Made by a program: the position numbers and the translations under genes. DNA of 41,157 bases, taken from IMG/VR virus record IMGVR_UViG_3300038701_000369, positions 1 to 41,157 of that record. One strand, written 5' to 3'. Positions 1 to 7,769 of this stretch are shown piece by piece. The notes beneath the pieces are model-generated. The model saw only the letters and a list, made by a program, of their open reading frames with translations. It did no database searches and had not been told where the DNA came from. The DNA is from a virus. Each line of letters begins with the position of its first letter. Positions within the stretch are counted from its first letter, which is position 1.

Positions 1-8
1 GAGGAAAA

Positions 9-90
9 TTCCACACTGACACTCACACTCGGTTCCATTATGGAACTGACCCCCCGGGGAGGGGAATACGTATATAAATTTGCGGGGGGT
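9..90. repeat. 82-bp direct repeat, left copy
   Basis: Positions 9-90 are identical to 41071-41152. The unit contains the 15-bp palindrome GTTCCATTATGGAAC at 32-46, a CCCCCCGGGGAGGGG tract and an AT-rich stretch. The left copy is followed by GCCCCCC, which can pair with the preceding G run (84-97) as a hairpin; the right copy is not. Short-tailed phages commonly have short direct terminal repeats made during packaging, so this is probably part of the packaging or terminal region. The 8 bases before it differ from those before the right copy, so it is not an exact end-to-end terminal repeat as given. Confidence 0.9.
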
Positions 91-244
91 GCCCCCCATA
101 TACAAAATAGGGTAAAATTAGAAAAAAGATCTCATGTTCAGTACACAGCAAAGCCACGACGATTTCTTTAGTGAAATCAATGACTTACGTATGTTAAGGC
201 TAAGTGCTTGAAAACACTGAACTATTTCTAAAAAAGGACACAGC
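91..244 (+). promoter_or_regulatory. Leader of the rightward late operon, with 14-bp shared element
   Basis: This gene-free stretch lies between the terminal repeat and the first late gene. Positions 174-187 (AAATCAATGACTTA) match, base for base, both arms of the inverted repeat at 40801-40870 near the other end. An AGGA Shine-Dalgarno at about 235-238 serves the ATG at 245. I see no convincing host -35/-10 pair. The shared element could be a promoter or operator of phage type; that is inference from its position and repetition only. Confidence 0.45.
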
Positions 245-739
245 ATGACTGAGGACAAGGAACAATCCCCCTCGGTAGCCGTAGAGGACTCGAAAGAGTC
301 CAGAGAAGCTCCTGAGAGCTCATCTGAGAGCAATAGCGACACTACAGGTACCAAGAGAAGGGGTAGGCCGAGAAAGTCTCTAGTGGCCTCTAAGAAGCCC
401 GGAGGCAGAGGCAAGGTCGGAAGACCCAAGGGTGACACAGCAATCATGGCTGACTACAAGTCACGGATGCTGGCGTCCCCTAAGAGTAGGAAGGTTATAG
501 CAAAGGTGTTCGATGTCGCCCTAGAGGACGGTCATCCGCACCAGGCTGCCTGTATGAAGATGATCATGGATCGTGTCGCACCGCCTTCGAGTTTCATTGA
601 GAGCAAGACTGACGGAGCGCCTAAGATTGAAATTAACTTCAATATGCCTGACGGCACTACGCCTACGATACATAGCTCCGATGACCGCGACAGCGCTATT
701 GACGGTGAGTTCGAACCAGTTGGAGACTCCGATGACTAA
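245..739 (+). CDS. Terminase small subunit (probable)
   Basis: A 164-residue protein immediately upstream of the packaging genes. Residues 1-37 are acidic and serine-rich. They are followed by two AT-hook-like basic motifs (RRGRPRK at 38-44 and GRPKG at 59-63), then a helical core (about 66-125) ending in a QAACMKMIMDR stretch, as in small terminase proteins of other podovirus-like phages. The tail is acidic. Small terminases bind the packaging site on DNA and hand it to the motor subunit, and the AT-hooks fit DNA binding. The start has an AGGA site 6-7 bases upstream. The stop overlaps the next gene start by 8 bases. Family assignment rests on pattern and position, not on a catalytic motif. 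Confidence 0.65.
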   Translation: MTEDKEQSPSVAVEDSKESREAPESSSESNSDTTGTKRRGRPRKSLVASKKPGGRGKVGRPKGDTAIMADYKSRMLASPKSRKVIAKVFDVALEDGHPHQAACMKMIMDRVAPPSSFIESKTDGAPKIEINFNMPDGTTPTIHSSDDRDSAIDGEFEPVGDSDD

Positions 740-1253
740 CTGGACCTTTCATGAGTACCTAATGACAGCAGAGAATGCTGAGCTACTGGCTGGGGAGGAC
801 ACCTTCCTGCATGACTCTCCTGAGGGAGGGAACAAGACTATAGGGTTCGGCCATAAGCTGAACGTCCTGGAGAAGCAGACTCGTCAAGTTTATGGAGTCC
901 AGATCGACGAAGGAACTCTACAAGATGCCAAGATGATCCTAGAGAAGGATGTCTCCGAGCGTTACCGACAGCTTGAGCTACGGCTGGGAGCTAAGTTCAA
1001 GAACCTAGACGTCAGATCACAAGAGATGCTGGTGGAGATGGACTTCAACGTCGGTACCGTAGAGAAAACCTTTCCTAAGTTCACAGCAGCGGTCTTTGCA
1101 GGGGACATCGAAGCACAGAGACAGGAGTACGAGCGGTACTACACCAACGATAAGGGCCTGAAGAAGCCCCTTGAACGTCGTAACCAGATGTTCTATGACC
1201 GTTATCTGTCGGATGAAGCCCTCCAAGCCTGGGAAAATGGTGCAAGACAGTGA
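732..1253 (+). CDS. Endolysin, GH24-like (T4-type) lysozyme
   Basis: A 173-residue muramidase-like protein that should cleave peptidoglycan at lysis. The GH24 signature region is AGEDTFLHDSPEGGNKTIGFGH, here split as AGEDTF and NKTIGFGHKL (about residues 20-41). The candidate catalytic Glu lies 14 residues before the Thr of TIGFGH, close to the 15 usual in T4 lysozyme. No signal peptide is seen, so export would need a holin. The ATG at 732 is chosen because GGAG lies about 6 bases upstream and it couples to the small terminase stop. A longer reading from 573 would run inside that gene. Its place between the two terminase genes is unusual. Confidence 0.8.
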   Translation: MTNWTFHEYLMTAENAELLAGEDTFLHDSPEGGNKTIGFGHKLNVLEKQTRQVYGVQIDEGTLQDAKMILEKDVSERYRQLELRLGAKFKNLDVRSQEMLVEMDFNVGTVEKTFPKFTAAVFAGDIEAQRQEYERYYTNDKGLKKPLERRNQMFYDRYLSDEALQAWENGARQ

Positions 1254-2521
1254 CCACAGCCTTCGATATTAACCTAATACCATGGCAACAGGAGGTTTGG
1301 AGGCACCCAGCTAAGTACAAGATCGTTTGTGCAGGCCGTCGAGTAGGAAAAACAGAGCTAGCCTGCTACCGATTGCTTTACAACGCCCTGACTGATGGGA
1401 TTCTGGACAAGGATGCAGAGCGTTTCTACGTTGCGACCACCCAGAAGCAAGCAAAACGGAACATGTGGGGCAAGTTACACCAGATCGGTCATAAACTGAT
1501 CGCTAAGTCGCACATCAACGACCTAGAAATCACCTTGATCAACGGTCAGCGCCTCAGTTTGCAGGGTGCAGACAACCCAGAGGTAATGCGAGGTGTAAAG
1601 CTGGCAGACCTAGTGCTTGATGAGTACGCTGACATGCGTCCTTACATCCTAGAAGAGATTCTTGAGCCTGCATTGGCGGACTATGACCCAGGATACCTGA
1701 TGATCGGTACTCCTAAAGGTCGGAATCACTTCTACGAGGAGTACATCAAGGCAAGTCTGGGCGATGACCCCGATATGGCGGCATGGACCTTCACTACGTA
1801 CGACAATCCGTACATCAACAGGGATTTCTTGGAGCGTAAGAAGCGTACAGTGTCTTCTCACGCGTTCAGGCAAGAGTACATGGCGTCGTTCGAGTCGCAA
1901 GGTTCTGAGATATTCAGCGAGGAATGGGTTTCGTTCTATGACGAGCGTCCTGCTGCGGGTACATGGTACATCGCAGTAGACCTCGCAGGTTTTGAGGAGG
2001 TCGGTAAGAAGAACGGCACTCGTAACCTCGATGACAGCGCCATAGCCTGTGTCTTTATTGACAAGCAGGGTAACTGGTGGGTCGAGGACATCATCACAGG
2101 ACGCTGGACGTTGGATGAAACGGCACGGCGCATCTTCGATGCGGTGGCTAAGTATCGTCCGATCAAGGTAGGGATCGAGAAGGGTATCGCCAAGCAAGCG
2201 GTGATGTCACCCTTGACAGACCAGATGCGTCGGACGGGTAGGCACTTCGTTGTAGAGGATCTCACGCATGGTAACCAGAAAAAGAATGACCGGATAGCGT
2301 GGGCACTCCAAGGACGTTTTGAGAACGGATTGATCAACATCAAGAGGGGAAGTACATGGCAGCCAGCGTTCTTGGACCAGCTGTATCAGTTCCCTGACAA
2401 ACTAACTCATGACGATATGATCGACTCACTGGCGTACATCGACCAGTTGTCTGATCAGTCGTACCTGGAAGACTACGAGATCGAAGACTTTGAAATCTTT
2501 GATGACATCTCCGGGTGGTAA
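1250..2521 (+). CDS. Terminase large subunit
   Basis: The packaging motor ATPase and nuclease (423 residues). Walker A is GRRVGKT at 29-35. Walker B with catalytic Glu is LVLDEYADM at 121-129. The coupling motif GTPKGRNH follows at about 153-160. The RNase H-like nuclease half starts at YIAVDLAG (Asp244), continues at VGIEKG and ends with an acidic HDDMIDSLAYI segment near the C-terminus. Length is typical. The start codon is GTG, overlapping the lysozyme stop as GTGA, so the two are translationally coupled. It acts at the portal to fill procapsids. Confidence 0.95.
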   Translation: MTTAFDINLIPWQQEVWRHPAKYKIVCAGRRVGKTELACYRLLYNALTDGILDKDAERFYVATTQKQAKRNMWGKLHQIGHKLIAKSHINDLEITLINGQRLSLQGADNPEVMRGVKLADLVLDEYADMRPYILEEILEPALADYDPGYLMIGTPKGRNHFYEEYIKASLGDDPDMAAWTFTTYDNPYINRDFLERKKRTVSSHAFRQEYMASFESQGSEIFSEEWVSFYDERPAAGTWYIAVDLAGFEEVGKKNGTRNLDDSAIACVFIDKQGNWWVEDIITGRWTLDETARRIFDAVAKYRPIKVGIEKGIAKQAVMSPLTDQMRRTGRHFVVEDLTHGNQKKNDRIAWALQGRFENGLINIKRGSTWQPAFLDQLYQFPDKLTHDDMIDSLAYIDQLSDQSYLEDYEIEDFEIFDDISGW

Positions 2522-2530
2522 TTATAGCAG

Positions 2531-2576
2531 TGCAGGAAAGTTACGGCGCAGAGAGCCTGCATCTCGTTGAAGCGCC
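2531..2576 (+). other. Interleaved inverted repeats upstream of the tRNA pair
   Basis: TGCAGG (2531-2536) pairs with CCTGCA (2556-2561), and GGCGC (2545-2549) pairs with GCGCC (2572-2576). The two stems interleave, so the RNA could form a pseudoknot or two alternative hairpins. A run of six T follows at 2582-2587. It could be a weak terminator or processing structure between the large terminase gene and the tRNAs. It is not a third tRNA: no T-arm consensus is present. Confidence 0.35.
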
Positions 2577-2587
2577 AGCCATTTTTT

Positions 2588-2661
2588 ATTCGGGACAGGT
2601 AAGGTACCGGTCTGGTCTCCAAAACCATGACGAGAGGGTTCGATTCCCTCCCCGTTTGCCA
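2588..2661 (+). tRNA. tRNA-Trp (CCA)-like gene, weak acceptor and D arm
   Basis: The anticodon loop CTCCAAA (anticodon CCA) is closed by TGGT/ACCA. A 5-nt variable loop and a perfect T-arm GAGGG-TTCGATT-CCCTC follow, and the 3' end GCCA is encoded. The acceptor pairs ATTCGGG with CCCGTTT, leaving two T-T mismatches. The D stem CAGG/CCGG has one mismatch, and only one base separates it from the acceptor. It may be a diverged functional tRNA or a decaying one. Only 5 bases separate it from the next tRNA, suggesting a common precursor. Confidence 0.6.
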
Positions 2662-2666
2662 ATAAA

Positions 2667-2741
2667 ACTTGGGTAGCTCAATGGCAGAGCATCCGGTCGA
2701 TAACCGGAAGGTTGTAGGTTCGAGTCCTACCCTAAGTACCA
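2667..2741 (+). tRNA. tRNA-Ile (GAT)
   Basis: A complete cloverleaf. The acceptor is ACTTGGG/CCTAAGT with one G-T pair, and the D stem is GCTC/GAGC. The anticodon stem TCCGG/CCGGA holds loop TCGATAA (anticodon GAT at 2699-2701). The variable loop is AGGTT, the T-arm is GTAGG-TTCGAGT-CCTAC, the discriminator is A and CCA is encoded. It lies in the late rightward transcript between the large terminase and portal genes. Phage tRNAs commonly offset codon-use differences from the host. Confidence 0.92.
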
Positions 2742-2755
2742 ATTAAGGATAGCGC

Positions 2756-4795
2756 ATGGCACTTGAAGAGCTAATCAAATTAGAAGACCACGCTGCTTCG
2801 GGCCAGACGCTTGAAGCTTGGGTACATACACAAACCGAAGACTGGCGTGACCACATTGACTCGAACTACATCGACAAGTGGGACGAGTACTACAGGATCT
2901 GGCGAGGAATCTGGGCACACGAAGACAAGACCCGACAGTCAGAGCGTAGTAAGCTTATCGCCCCGGCCACTCAACAGGCAGTAGAATCTTCTGTCAGTGA
3001 GCTTGAAGAAGCCACGTTTGGTCGGGGTTCTTTCTTCGATATCGAGGACGATGAGATCGAGCAAGAGCCTGCCCTGGGACTGGAGCAGACTAAGAAGCAG
3101 CTCGCTAAGGAATTCAAGAAGCATGGTATTCGGAAGGAATCTTCTGAGGTAATGCTTAACGCTGCTGTCTTCGGTACGGGAATCGCGGAGCTTGTCCTTG
3201 ACAGCTACGATGAGTACACCCCGACGGAAGAAGAGGATGACAATGGTCTCACAGTCATTGGGCGTTCAACCAAGAAAAAGATATGCGTTAAGGTTAACCC
3301 GATACGTCCTCACAATTTCCGAATCCCTCCGACAGCAACCAGCATCAACGATGCGCTGGGAGTGGCAATTGAAGAGTTCGTATCCCCCGACTACGTGTAT
3401 GACCTACAGGAACGGGGAATTTACAAAGAGACTGAAACTCTCCTCGCCTCAACATTCACGGATATGGAGCTTGAAGCTGACCCAACCATCACATCCTACG
3501 ATGAAGATAAGGTCAAGCTCCTACGATATTACGGTAAGGTTCCCCGACATCTGCTAGAGCAGGTAGAGGGTTACGAGCCTAACCAGAACGTACAAGAAGG
3601 AAGTTACTACACTGAGGCAATCGTTGTGATTGCTAACGATGGAGTACTCCTGAAGGCAGACCCTAACCCGTATCTCATGAATGACCGCCCTGTTGTGGCG
3701 TTCCAGTGGGATATCGTCCCCGGTGTATTCTGGGGTCGTGGTGTCTGCGAGAAAGCATACAACCCGCAGAAGGCTCTCGATGCAGAGCTTCGACAACGGC
3801 GGGATGCCATGGCTATGAACGTAGCCCCTATGATCGGCATTGACTCTACTCGTCTTCCGATGCTGGGGCAGAAGCTACAGATCCAGCCTGGTAAACAGAT
3901 CCTTACGAACGGCGACCCAAGAGAAATCTTGCATCCGTTCAGGTTTGGGGACCTTCCCCAGAGTTCGTTTGTAGAAACGGACAATCTTTCTAAGATGGTT
4001 CAGATGGCTACGGGGGCCGTGGATTCTGCTGGGATTGCAGGGCAGATCAACGGTGAGGCTACAGCAGCCGGCATTTCCATGTCCCTCGGAGCCATCATTA
4101 AGAGGCACAAGCGTACGCTAATCAACTTCCAAGAATCGTATCTGATTCCTCTGGTACAGAAGGCAGCGTATCGTTACATGCAGTTCGACCCTGAGAGATT
4201 CCCCGCACAGGACTACTCCTTCATTGTGAGTTCTTCTCTCGGGATCATGGCAAGGGAATACGAAGTTGGTCAAATGACCCAGCTGTTGCAAACGATGTCC
4301 CCGGACTCACCGATTTACAGTGCAGTTCTGGAAAGCATCATCGACAACATGAACGTATCCAACAGGGAAGAACTCATTGCTCGTATCCGCAAGGCTGGTG
4401 AGCCTGACCCTGCACAGCAAGAAGCTATGCAGCAGCAGGAAGCCAGAGCACAGCAGATACACGAAGCGCAACTACAGGTTCTTGCTGCACAGGCAGCAGA
4501 GTCTCAGTCTCGTGCAGCTAAGTACGAGGAAGAAGCAAGACTGATGCCGTTGAAGCTCCAGGTTGAAATGCTGGAAGCTGCTGCGGATATCAACAACGAC
4601 GCAGCTGATGACTTCGAGAAGGTAATGCGAATCTCTCAGCAGAAGTTCGACGAGAAAGCTAAGGTCGCTGACCTGGCTCTCAAGGAACGTAAGCAGAGGG
4701 CTGAAGAAGTACTGAAGCGTCGTCAACTTGAACAACAAACCAATCAACCAAACCAACAACAAGCACCCCAACAGGAGAATGCTGATGGTAGTTAG
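2756..4795 (+). CDS. Portal (head-tail connector) protein
   Basis: A 679-residue protein in the usual place after the terminase. The N-terminal half has the acidic and aromatic segments common in podovirus portals. The middle contains GIAELVLDSYDEY, PHNFRIPPTA and WDIVPGVFWGRGV stretches. Residues from about 540 on are strongly helical, Gln/Ala/Glu-rich and likely coiled-coil, ending in a low-complexity Gln/Asn tail (QTNQPNQQQAPQQ). Portals form the dodecameric ring through which DNA enters and leaves. Length matches large podovirus portals. The start ATG follows the tRNA-Ile by 14 bases, with AAGGA upstream. Confidence 0.9.
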   Translation: MALEELIKLEDHAASGQTLEAWVHTQTEDWRDHIDSNYIDKWDEYYRIWRGIWAHEDKTRQSERSKLIAPATQQAVESSVSELEEATFGRGSFFDIEDDEIEQEPALGLEQTKKQLAKEFKKHGIRKESSEVMLNAAVFGTGIAELVLDSYDEYTPTEEEDDNGLTVIGRSTKKKICVKVNPIRPHNFRIPPTATSINDALGVAIEEFVSPDYVYDLQERGIYKETETLLASTFTDMELEADPTITSYDEDKVKLLRYYGKVPRHLLEQVEGYEPNQNVQEGSYYTEAIVVIANDGVLLKADPNPYLMNDRPVVAFQWDIVPGVFWGRGVCEKAYNPQKALDAELRQRRDAMAMNVAPMIGIDSTRLPMLGQKLQIQPGKQILTNGDPREILHPFRFGDLPQSSFVETDNLSKMVQMATGAVDSAGIAGQINGEATAAGISMSLGAIIKRHKRTLINFQESYLIPLVQKAAYRYMQFDPERFPAQDYSFIVSSSLGIMAREYEVGQMTQLLQTMSPDSPIYSAVLESIIDNMNVSNREELIARIRKAGEPDPAQQEAMQQQEARAQQIHEAQLQVLAAQAAESQSRAAKYEEEARLMPLKLQVEMLEAAADINNDAADDFEKVMRISQQKFDEKAKVADLALKERKQRAEEVLKRRQLEQQTNQPNQQQAPQQENADGS

Positions 4796-4949
4796 TAAAG
4801 TAGAGTTCCATGACGCAATGGAACAGATCAATGAAAGTTATGCTCGGCTGCTTGAGCGAATCAAGGAGACTGAAGATCGTCTCGCTAAACTTGAATCCGA
4901 AAAAGAAGCCAAGACTGCACCTAAGTCTAGGGCCAAGGCAGCAGCGTAA
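4785..4949 (+). CDS. Small coiled-coil protein of the connector region
   Basis: A 54-residue protein, not recognised as a named family. It has a helix of about 35 residues with a heptad-like pattern (ESYARLLERIKETEDRLAKL), then a Lys/Ala-rich tail. The ATG at 4785 is chosen because AGGAG lies 7 bases upstream. An in-frame ATG at 4779 sits too close to that site, and a still longer reading from 4728 is inside the portal gene. It overlaps the portal stop by 11 bases and is followed directly by the next ORF, so it belongs to the same translation-coupled block. Confidence 0.65.
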   Translation: MVVSKVEFHDAMEQINESYARLLERIKETEDRLAKLESEKEAKTAPKSRAKAAA

Positions 4950-5185
4950 TGGAAAGCCGTGAGAAATTGGAAACAATCCACGAGCTGTTCCAGCATCCAG
5001 GCTGGCCAATCCTCTACGATATTCTTGAGGGTGCACGAGCTAACCTGGGTGACATACGTGCGATTAACTCCATTGAGGAGCTACACTTTAACAGGGGGAG
5101 GCTGACACAGCTCGATGAGCTGCGTAACTTCCCCGAGCTAGTCAGAGAGCAATTAGATTCACCGGAGGTGGACGATGCTGTTTGA
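4949..5185 (+). CDS. Conserved-position phage protein of unknown function
   Basis: A 78-residue, mostly helical protein (HELFQHPGWPILYDILEG, then LDELRNFPELVREQLD), with no motif I recognise. Its ATG overlaps the last base of the preceding stop codon and its end overlaps the next gene by 11 bases. Small genes like this sit between portal and scaffold in many podovirus-like phages, but no role can be assigned from the sequence. Confidence 0.65.
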   Translation: MESREKLETIHELFQHPGWPILYDILEGARANLGDIRAINSIEELHFNRGRLTQLDELRNFPELVREQLDSPEVDDAV

Positions 5186-5387
5186 CTTCAGATGCCGCAG
5201 TTGCGGCGAACTAGAGGAGCACTCTGTCAAGTCCGACACACGCAAGGTACGGTGCAGTTGCGGAGGTGAGGCAGACAGAGTGATAACTGGGACAATGGCG
5301 TCACTCGATCCCCTTAGCGGAGACTTTCCCGGAGCTACGCTAAAGTGGGCACGTCACCATGAACAGGCCGCCAAAAGCGGTGGATAA
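5175..5387 (+). CDS. Zinc-ribbon (FmdB-type) protein
   Basis: A 70-residue protein whose first 30 residues form a small zinc ribbon: FDFRCRSCGE (Cys7, Cys10) and VRCSCGG (Cys27, Cys29). FmdB-type ribbons are annotated as putative regulators and are often found in phage structural blocks; the biochemical role is unknown. The second half lacks motifs. A GGAGG site stands just before the ATG at 5175. The overlap with the previous gene indicates co-translation. Confidence 0.7.
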   Translation: MLFDFRCRSCGELEEHSVKSDTRKVRCSCGGEADRVITGTMASLDPLSGDFPGATLKWARHHEQAAKSGG

Positions 5388-5417
5388 CTCCATAATACGT
5401 TTGTACGGAGATACAAT

Positions 5418-6227
5418 ATGACTAAAGAAGAAAGCACAGATACCGAACTAGACCCGAGCTTGTTTGTTGAGGAACAACCCGAAGAGGAGCCGCAACAGGA
5501 GCAAGCACCCGAGCCAGAGTCAAAGGAACCGGAACCCGAGACTGACATCCCTGACAAGTATCAGGGTAAGACCGCGATGCAGATTATCAAGATGCATCAA
5601 GATGCGGAGCGGCTACTGGGCAGACAGGGGAACGAGCTAGGTGATCTGCGTAAGGTAGTGGACGATCTCGTCCAGACCATGCAAGCAAAACCTTCTGATC
5701 CTGCACCACAGGAACCCGAGACGGACTTTTTTACCGACCCCAAAGAAGCGACGCGGAGAGCGGTAAGGTCTGAGCTAGACAGCGACGAAAGTTTCCAAGG
5801 TATCAAACAAGAATTGGCAGAAGCCCGACGCGAACGTTCGGCCCGTGCTCTTCTCGCTAAGCATCCCGATGCTGGCGAGATCAGTCAGGACCCTAAGTTC
5901 GGAGAATGGGTATCTAAATCGAAAGTGCGTATGAAGATGTTCGAGAACGCTCATACCAACTTCGATGCAGAGACAGCCTCAGAGTTGTTTGATTTATGGA
6001 AGGAGCGCAAAGAAGTGGCAGACACAACTGCAAAGAACGCCCAAGCACAGCGGCAAGAGTCAGTGACTCGCGCCTCAACTGGCTCGGGAAAGTCGTCTTC
6101 GGAGGTACGAGGTAAGCCGGTCCTATCACGGGAACGTCTTATTGAATTGAAACGAACGAACCCTGACCGGTACTACGCACAAATTGATATGATCAAACAA
6201 GCGTATGCGGAGGGCAGGGTCAAATAG
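5418..6227 (+). CDS. Capsid scaffolding protein
   Basis: A 269-residue protein directly upstream of the major capsid gene. The first 50 residues are extremely acidic and Pro/Gln-rich (EEQPEEEPQQEQAPEPE), followed by a helical region with NELGDLRKVVDDLVQ and a basic C-terminal end (LIELKRTNPDRYYAQIDM). This composition, a disordered acidic start, helical middle and basic tail that can bind coat protein, is typical of scaffolds that guide procapsid assembly and then leave. The call rests on position and composition. Confidence 0.8.
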   Translation: MTKEESTDTELDPSLFVEEQPEEEPQQEQAPEPESKEPEPETDIPDKYQGKTAMQIIKMHQDAERLLGRQGNELGDLRKVVDDLVQTMQAKPSDPAPQEPETDFFTDPKEATRRAVRSELDSDESFQGIKQELAEARRERSARALLAKHPDAGEISQDPKFGEWVSKSKVRMKMFENAHTNFDAETASELFDLWKERKEVADTTAKNAQAQRQESVTRASTGSGKSSSEVRGKPVLSRERLIELKRTNPDRYYAQIDMIKQAYAEGRVK

Positions 6228-6241
6228 GAGTTTAGTAGATA

Positions 6242-7228
6242 ATGGCTACTTCAACTTATCCCGCTACTGGCGGTTTTGTTGACAACACTTCGGCGGCGAC
6301 ATTTATCCCCGAGTTGTGGTCAGACGAGATCCGTGCAGCGTTTAAATCCCAGCTTGTAATGGCTGGTCTTGTTAAGAAAATGCCGATGAACGGCAAGAAG
6401 GGCGATACGATTCACGTACCTGCCCCGGTTCGTGGTACGGCAAACGCCAAGGTGGAGAACCAAGCAGTAACGGTTCAGAACAACACCGAAAGCGAAGTAC
6501 AGATCGTGATCGACAAGCACTACGAGTTCTCTCGTATCATCGAGGATATCACTGAGGCTCAAGCCCTCGATACCCTCCGTGCTTTCTACACTGATGACGC
6601 TGGCTACGGCCTCGCTCGTCAGATGGACAGCGATCTCTTTACCCTCGGTACGGGTCTCGGTGACGGTACGTTCACCAACACCCCGGCCAACACTGGCGCA
6701 GATTGGGCACACTCTGCTGCCTTCTTCAATGATGCATCTAACGGTAAGACCCCGTATGCAGTTGACACCGTAGCTCCGGCTGACGTGTTCGACGACGCGT
6801 TCCTCCGTGGCTGTATCCAGGAGCTTGACGACAACGATGTCCCTATGGACAACCGTTACCTCGTTGTGCCCCCGGCACTGAAGAACCGTATGCTTGGTAT
6901 TGACCGGTTTAACAGCCGCGATTTCTCCAACGTACAAGGTGTGGCCTCTGGTCAGTTCGGTGAAGTATACGGTATCCCCGTGTATGTATCCACGAACTGC
7001 CCGGTCATCGAAGCTGCGGCTCAGAACACGGCGTCTACGGTTGATATCCGTGGTGCGTTCCTGTTCCACCGTGACGCATTCATCCTGGCTGAGCAGATGT
7101 CTATCCGCTCTCAGTCTCAGGAGAAGCTGGAATGGCTTGGTACTCTGTACGTGGCTGATTGCCTGTACGGTATCAAGAACTTCCGCACGGAAGCTGGCGT
7201 TGTTATGGCTGTGCCGAACATCGTGTAA
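6242..7228 (+). CDS. Major capsid protein
   Basis: A 328-residue protein expected to have the HK97 fold. Supporting segments are the N-terminal ATFIPELWSDEIRAAFKSQL, then KGDTIHVPAPVRGTANA, a YEFSRIIEDITEAQ spine-like stretch, YLVVPPALKNRML and a C-terminal FRTEAGVVMAVPNIV. These features are shared by many phage coat proteins of about 330 residues. The gene follows the scaffold by 14 bases and is followed at once by a strong terminator-like hairpin. Codon use is GC-richer and more even than in the flanking fibre genes, as expected for the most highly expressed late product. Confidence 0.93.
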   Translation: MATSTYPATGGFVDNTSAATFIPELWSDEIRAAFKSQLVMAGLVKKMPMNGKKGDTIHVPAPVRGTANAKVENQAVTVQNNTESEVQIVIDKHYEFSRIIEDITEAQALDTLRAFYTDDAGYGLARQMDSDLFTLGTGLGDGTFTNTPANTGADWAHSAAFFNDASNGKTPYAVDTVAPADVFDDAFLRGCIQELDDNDVPMDNRYLVVPPALKNRMLGIDRFNSRDFSNVQGVASGQFGEVYGIPVYVSTNCPVIEAAAQNTASTVDIRGAFLFHRDAFILAEQMSIRSQSQEKLEWLGTLYVADCLYGIKNFRTEAGVVMAVPNIV

Positions 7229-7235
7229 TAGGACT

Positions 7236-7260
7236 GCCCCTCTTCGGAGGGGCTTTCTTT
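7236..7260 (+). terminator. Intrinsic terminator after the major capsid gene
   Basis: A perfect 7-bp stem GCCCCTC/GAGGGGC is closed by a TTCG tetraloop (7243-7246) and followed by TTTCTTT. It begins 7 bases after the capsid stop codon. It probably limits readthrough so that coat protein mRNA exceeds downstream fibre and tail mRNA. Downstream genes have no obvious promoter of their own, so it is likely leaky. Confidence 0.85.
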
Positions 7261-7283
7261 CCTCTAACTAGGAATTTATTCTA

Positions 7284-7760
7284 ATGGCTAACGGTGTATT
7301 CAATATCGCAAAAGGTCGGGTAAATGAGTTGATGAATCGCATCGACGACAATGACCCGGCTGACTCTGGACTGACTATTGTTCTTCTTGCAGCTACGTCT
7401 GAAGCAGACGCTACTCTCGAAGACTACGATACTCTGGCCGCTCTACTCGCAGGCTCTAATACGGAAGCTACGTTTACGAACTATGCCCGTAAAGACCTTA
7501 GCGATGCAGACATTACAGGTCCGACTCCTGACGATACTAACAATCGTATGGATGCAGACTTCCCTGACCAGACATGGACTAGTGCTGGTGGGGCTTCTAA
7601 CAACACGCTGGACAAACTCATTGTTTGTTACAACCCAGCTATTACCACGGATGTAGATGCTAACATTATACCGCTGACACATCACGACTTCTCGGCTACC
7701 ACTAACGGCGGTGACCTCACTGCTCAGGTGAATGCTGCTGGATTCTTCCGAGCTTCATAA
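7284..7760 (+). CDS. Conserved virion-associated protein (possible head decoration)
   Basis: A 158-residue protein of a type found directly after the coat gene in many phages. It starts ANGVFNIAKGRVNELMNRI and contains a typical PDDTNNRMD segment and a LTHHDFSATTNGGD segment near the end. It has no catalytic motif and its acidic, Ala/Thr-rich composition suits an exposed structural protein. AGGA lies about 10 bases before the ATG. Assignment as a decoration or minor head protein is inference from gene order. Confidence 0.65.
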   Translation: MANGVFNIAKGRVNELMNRIDDNDPADSGLTIVLLAATSEADATLEDYDTLAALLAGSNTEATFTNYARKDLSDADITGPTPDDTNNRMDADFPDQTWTSAGGASNNTLDKLIVCYNPAITTDVDANIIPLTHHDFSATTNGGDLTAQVNAAGFFRAS

Positions 7761-7769
7761 GGATATACT

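Noticed and set aside
573-731. N-terminal extension of the lysozyme
   Set aside because: Out-of-frame reading of the small terminase gene; the ATG at 732 is coupled and has GGAG upstream.
2522-2587. Possible third tRNA upstream of the tRNA-Trp-like gene
   Set aside because: There is a GCCA near 2577-2581 but no T-arm consensus, no anticodon stem in register and no acceptor pairing.
2473-2742. 89-residue leftward reading frame with a VGLEPTTFRL segment
   Set aside because: This peptide pattern is a known artefact of translating tRNA genes on the wrong strand, and it covers both tRNA-like genes here.
6320-7069. 249-residue leftward frame opposite the major capsid gene
   Set aside because: Antisense to a highly expressed, well-supported gene; explained by biased codon use.
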